This document shows positions 59,495 through 64,000 of a stretch of DNA of 64,000 bases, in pieces (the stretch's first letter is position 1; the number at the start of each line of letters is the position of its first letter). Source of the stretch: Cricetomys ansorgei (lineage: Eukaryota > Chordata > Mammalia > Rodentia > Nesomyidae); NCBI GenBank assembly GCA_026225945.1, contig JAMJFZ010000770.1:2295501-2359500 (forward strand), given 5' to 3'. The translations under genes and the position numbers were made by a program. The notes beneath the pieces were generated by a model. The model did no database searches, was not told the DNA's origin, and saw only the letters and a program-made list of their open reading frames with translations.

Positions 59495-59760
59495 TGAAAG
59501 TACAGGCATAAGCATGCCATGGTCATGTATGTAGGTCAGAAGATAAACTAAGATTTTTTTCTTTCGTTCACTATTGCAGAAGCAAGGCTAGCTGATCAAC
59601 AAACTCCTGGAGATTGTTGTTGTTTCCCATCTCTCCAGAAAACCACTAGGATTACATGCATGCTCTACTGACTGAAGCAGGCTTTGCATGAGTTCTGGGC
59701 ATCTGAATTTAGATTCATATGTTTGTACAGCAAACACTACACACTGAGTCATTTTCCCTT
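59495..59760 (-). mobile_element. B4 SINE
   Basis: Reverse orientation. The tail side reads 'gtacaggcataagcatgcca', the B1-like part 'aggattacatgcatgctcta' and the ID-like head 'agttctgggcatctgaattt' ending 'actgagtcattttccc'. A T-rich patch interrupts it at about 59551-59565. Confidence 0.72.
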
Positions 59761-61425
59761 TCAAAACTCATAGCATTTTAAAATATTATTTCTTTTTACT
59801 TACCATTTTCATGTTAAGAAATCAAAATAAAGACAACATTGAAATTTAATAATTGTGGTTTTGGTTTTGTAAATAATAAGCTGTGTAATTTTCTGTATAA
59901 GCCTCTAAAAGCAGTGAAAAGATGCTTTCCTACAACTTCCTGTAACTTTCAGCTACAAACTTAAATTTGTTTACTAACTAGCTCAAAATAACCAGTTAAA
60001 TTATTGACGTTCCAAGTAAAGCATCATCCACAAGTTAAAGGTAAACATGTTATTTCTAATCCGTCATTATCAACATCACTCTATCATGCCTGGAGTTTGA
60101 TCTAATTTCAGAGCAAGGGAATTATATTTATTATAATTATTATTATATATATCAGATTCCTAGTAAAATGTAAAGTGGAACTTGCCATTGTATTCAGAAG
60201 ATTTGTGAGGAAAAAATGTTTAAGATCAAATAGCAGTGCTGAGAAAAGCTCAAAGAATCTTATTTCTTCTCCATGTCACACATGGGCTTACCATTCTCCA
60301 ACATAAATAAATCCATATAAATTAAAATAGATGGATTGATATATAAAAATTTCAGAACTAGAAAAATCACCCTCCACCAAGCTGAGATGTGCTGCATAAC
60401 CCAGTGCTATCCATGGAAGCAATGGGACATTTTGCAAAGACTCATAGTGAATAAAACGGAGTGCTAAGAATAAGACTTGGAGTGGCAGGAGTCCAAGCTC
60501 AGACACTAGCAGCTGAAGGACACGACAGATCCCTGGAAGGTGATGCTCTGGTTTTGATCACTGGAATGGAACTGTGGTTGCACTGCCCCTCTTGCCTTTC
60601 TATATGATGCTCCCTCTTCTGTCTCATCTTTGCATACAAAATTTGAAAGCATTTAAAAGACGAGAGAAACACTGCATAGCCATCACAGTGGAAAGACAGT
60701 TACCTGTCTTTGGGCTAGACTTGTCTGCAACCTGGTATCCCTCAACCCAAGCCTCTACAGAAGTGCCAGCGAGCTGACCAGAACCAGCACAGCTCTGTCC
60801 TTCTGTCTTGCACTTAATTACTCCACATGAATCAATGGTCAACAGATTGTTCCTGTCTTCTTTCTTCTCTCAGTTCAGACATTCTCAGAGTTTTGAGAAT
60901 ATCTCACTGGTGTTCCATGATAGAAAGTCAATAAACTTTAGAATAAAGACACATTTTACTTGTCAAACCCCTCCTAATACTCTAGAACAAAACAAATATA
61001 AAAATGACTGAGCATTTTTCAAAGCAACAGAATTTAGTGCAACATTTCTTGAAAGAAAATGGAAGTCTTTCAGAACCCTGTCTTTAAAATGCAATTGGAA
61101 AGTAAAGTCTGAATCAGTATCATTTTATAAATATAAGATTAGTTGGGTGGTGCCACAGGAGTAGATTGAGCACCACAGTTGGGTAGCATCAGGGAAAAGT
61201 GAGCTCTAGAAGCTGATGATAGGGAAAGCAGGCAGAAACAAGGTTCAGATAAAGATAAATAGTTCTAGAGAACAAGAAAGAAGGCAGACAGTTGCTGGGA
61301 AGCTTCAGATGGGAGGTTATTGAAATAACTGGGGAAAATGTTATTGGGAAAAAGGAATTTTGAAGTTAGTTCAATTCCCCAGGCTTAGACGAATTAAGAC
61401 AGCTAGATAGGGCTGTAAAAGGTTT
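59761..61425. other. No recognised feature
   Basis: About 1.7 kb. The 60360-60800 part is GC-richer with overlapping 67- to 72-codon frames on both strands. No domain recognised, and no repeat family named. Confidence 0.4.
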
Positions 61426-61845
61426 CTCTTTCCCTTTTTCCTTTCCTTTCTCCTTTCCTTTCCTTTCCTTTCCTTTCCTTTCCTTTCCTTTCCTTTCCTT
61501 TCCTTTCCTTTCCTTTCCTTTCCTTTCCTTTCCTTTCCTTTCCTTTCCTTCCCTTTCCCTTCCCTTTCCCTTCCCTTCCCTTCCCTTTCCCTTCCCTTCC
61601 CTTCCCTTCCCTTCCCTTCCCTTCCCTTCCCTTCCCTTCCCTTCCCTTCCCTTCCCTTCCCTTTCCTTTTTCCTTTCCTTTCCTTTCCTTTCCTTTCCTT
61701 TCCTTTCCTTTCCTTTCCTTTCCTTTCCTTTCCTTTCCTTTCCTTTCCTTTCCTTTCCTTTCCTTTCCTTTCCTTTCCTTTCCTTTCCTTTCCTTTCCTT
61801 TCCTTTCCTTTCCTTTCCTTTCCTTTCCTTTCCTTTCCCTGCCCT
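61426..61845. repeat. Pentanucleotide array, (CTTTC)n - (CCCTT)n - (CTTTC)n
   Basis: About 420 bp of pure pyrimidine on the plus strand. Two outer blocks of TTTCC units (about 61450-61548 and 61669-61838) bracket an inner block of TTCCC units (about 61549-61664). The blocks differ by one T-to-C change per unit. Confidence 0.97.
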
Positions 61846-62092
61846 GTTCTTCCTTTCCCTTCTCCCCCCTCCCTTCTGTCCCCTTCCCCTCCCTTCCTTC
61901 TTAACCCCTAAGTAAGGGGGAATTTTAAAAAGCTACAAGTTAGGATCTTTCTCAGTAACAGTCAATAACCAGGAACAGGGGGACAGAGTCAAGTTACCAG
62001 TGAAAAAGTAACAGTTACAAAAGGCTTCAACACTTAGATACAGAGATTAGAAAAGGTTGCAGCCTTTAAGAAAACATCTATATCTATATATC
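61846..62092. other. Flank of the pentanucleotide array
   Basis: Degenerate CT-rich edge (to about 61905), then AT-rich sequence that I cannot assign. Confidence 0.45.

Positions 62093-62094
<2 letters not shown>

Positions 62095-62146
<52 letters not shown>
62095..62146. repeat. (TA)n microsatellite
   Basis: Twenty-six uninterrupted TA/AT units, about 10 bp from the tail side of a reversed B1. Confidence 0.97.
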
Positions 62147-62150
<4 letters not shown>

Positions 62151-62154
62151 TGTG

Positions 62155-62303
62155 GGGAGGTTCGAGATACAGTTTCTTTGTTGTAATTCTGGCTGTCCTG
62201 GAACCCACTCTTTAGACCATGCTAGCCTTGAACTCACAGAGATCCACCTGTTTCTGCCTCCCAAGTGCTGGAATTAAAGTTGTGAACCACCACTGCCCAG
62301 AAA
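62155..62303 (-). mobile_element. B1 SINE
   Basis: 'gagatacagtttctttgttg', 'taattctggctgtcctggaa', 'ccatgctagccttgaactca', 'cagagatccacctgtttctg', 'cctcccaagtgctggaatta' and 'gtgaaccaccactgccc' give a complete reverse B1 with modest divergence. Confidence 0.93.
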
Positions 62304-62371
62304 GGCATATATATTTTAAATGTATACCTTCGCTTGTTCTGGGATCTCATTCATAAAGAAAGGACTTACTG

Positions 62372-62422
62372 AAGACTAAGACACATACTAAGTACTTAAT
62401 AAACATTAATTCTTAGTTTTCC
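62372..62422 (+). mobile_element. MIR/L2 3' end fragment
   Basis: 'gactaagacacatactaagt' and 'acttaataaacattaattc' resemble the mammal-wide 'cacatagtaagtgctcaataaatgtta' end. Short. Confidence 0.4.
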
Positions 62423-63249
62423 TTTAGGTTTTGGTAAGACTTTGTGATGTCTAAGGCAAAGTCAGTAACACATTATCTGCCAATCAATGAGCCACTTCAC
62501 CAAGCACCATAGGCTTAACAGCCAGCAGGATAAATACATCTAGATGGACACTGTTGAAGATAATGAAGTCAAATCACACAGTCAAGAACAGGCAGGTGAA
62601 GTCAAAGATGACAAGTAGAGGCCTAGGTAGTTGGGGCTATATTTTTGATTGACATATATAACAAAGGCCCCAGCACTGTGCATCCTTTGCCCAACTCCAG
62701 AACATTGCTCACAGCATCTACTCAATTAGTGAAAAAAAAGAAAGCAATATTATTATTAGGAACACACAGTTTTCAGAAAGAAAAAAAATTGTGATATATT
62801 TCTCACAAGCCTTATTTTTACCATTTCTAGTATCCATCCTAACCCCAACCCCAGACCAAAAGGCTCTGTGGTGTTTTGTTTTGTTTTGTTTCGTTTCTCC
62901 AGGAAAAAAAAAACTGGAATGATCAATGCCTCAAATAACCACTGAAAGCTTTCTCTCTCACATTTTTTTCCTGGTGTCTTGTCAGCTGGCCTCCAAGCCT
63001 AAGCTCATAATGTAAATTGAATTAATTTATATGAAAGTGTCCAATAGTTGCAGGCTCAGCACTATCCCTTCTTAAAAATTTACAAACCCTGCTTATTAGT
63101 TAATTACTAATAAAACAATTTATTCTCCTAGCTACCATGAGTACTACCTCTGTGCTTCTGGTAGCAATACACAGGGGCTATATATAAGGCTTCACCTTTC
63201 ACTTTCTGGCTCTTTGTTGAAGACTTAAAAAAATTACTACTTAAGAAAC
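62423..63249. other. No gene; short (TTTTG)n at about 62871-62892
   Basis: Non-coding sequence with a small TTTTG run and no other feature I can support. Confidence 0.45.
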
Positions 63250-63255
63250 ATTCAG

Positions 63256-63403
63256 GGATCCAGTGGTGGTGGCACATATCTTTAATCCCAGTACTCGGGA
63301 GGCAGAGGCAGACAGATCTCTGTGAGTTTAAGGCCAGCCTGGTCTACAGAGTGAGTTTCAGGATTGTCAGAGTTACAACAGAGAACTCCTGTCTCAGAAA
63401 AAA
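63256..63403 (+). mobile_element. B1 SINE, well preserved
   Basis: 'cagtggtggtggcacatatc', 'tttaatcccagtactcggga', 'ggcagaggcagacagatctc', 'gtttaaggccagcctggtct', 'acagagtgagtttcaggatt' and 'actcctgtctcag' plus an A tail. The best-conserved SINE in the window. ATTCAG occurs just before (63250-63255) and just after (63404-63409), a probable target duplication. Confidence 0.97.
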
Positions 63404-63409
63404 ATTCAG

Positions 63410-64000
63410 ATAAAGAGAGCAAAAGTTTCTGAGAAGATAGCTTCAACTCAGAACAGAATTACTCAAAACTGTCACAAAACAATGTCATGTTTTACCACAT
63501 CTCCTTTCATGTTATTTTCTAGTAAATCCTCCTTTGTGTTTCATCCTTTGGGCTACACAGAATGCAAAATAGAACAGAAAAATGGCTTTACCTTCTGCCC
63601 TTGAGATTTGAAGTGCTCTCAGTTTCATGCCAAGAGGTGTTATAATGAATACTTTCAGAATCCATGCTGATAGCTTGGAAACAGCAGCACTTGTTCAAAA
63701 TATCACCAGATATAATAACACACAAATTGAGTGCACTGAGGTGAGGTGGATCATGCAACCTTTTATAGGTGCAGCAGTTTTTCATGAGTACTTGAGAGTA
63801 AAAACATAAACAATGACACCTGAATTATGAAAACATAAACATATAGCATCCACAAATATGCAATTAAAAAAATACTGAAACAAAGTAAATTTTATCTAAT
63901 CATTACAGAAATGCAATAATCTATGAAGAATTTGGACTAAATAACATATTCAAGTCAGTTAAAATACTCAGATACTAACAATTGTCTTTCCTACTCATTT
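63410..64000. other. No recognised feature
   Basis: AT-rich non-coding sequence to the window end, with short overlapping frames (63588-63809) of no recognised content. Confidence 0.45.

Overview
The window looks like non-coding mammalian DNA from a muroid rodent. I see AT-rich sequence with B1, B3/B3A and B4 SINEs, rodent L1 3' ends, MaLR-type LTRs and many long, clean microsatellites. The better-preserved B1 copies read 'ctcacagagatccacctg' (or its complement), a form I associate with rat and cricetid rodents more than house mouse, and I see no young ID (BC1-type) elements. A hamster, vole or deer-mouse-like source is therefore my best guess. That is inference and not certain.

I find no protein-coding gene, exon pair, tRNA, rRNA or other RNA gene that I can defend. 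The open frames are short (longest 159 codons). The longest ones run through simple repeats, L1 3' ends or LTRs. The window is best read as intergenic or deep intronic sequence.

Layout. 0-10 kb: a polypurine tract followed by an LTR-like fragment, a CA/TA microsatellite, an old B1, two B4 SINEs, an L1 3' end, a MaLR-type LTR and a reversed B3A. 12.6-15.5 kb: three separate 5'-truncated L1 3' ends, all on the minus strand, with a TG repeat, a large pyrimidine microsatellite and a B1 between them. 17-21 kb: B3, B1, and a 650-bp polypurine array containing a 191-bp higher-order duplication. 22-31 kb: MaLR remnants, SINEs, a pyrimidine tract and a 39-bp tandem duplication. 33-45 kb: a minus-strand copy of the LTR-like family also seen at both ends of the window, MIRs, a B3A, a MaLR LTR, an ancient L1, a 104-bp uninterrupted (CTT)n, and two plus-strand L1 3' ends. 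47-64 kb: MIRs, L1 plus B1, an LTR of about 600 bp inserted inside a reversed MaLR LTR with an apparent 7-bp target duplication, an MLT1-like LTR, a 430-bp pentanucleotide array, and B1 elements.

There is no set of genes working together here. The content of note is repeat history: nested insertions, microsatellites at SINE tails, and tandem duplications. I found no previously undescribed functional system, and say so plainly.
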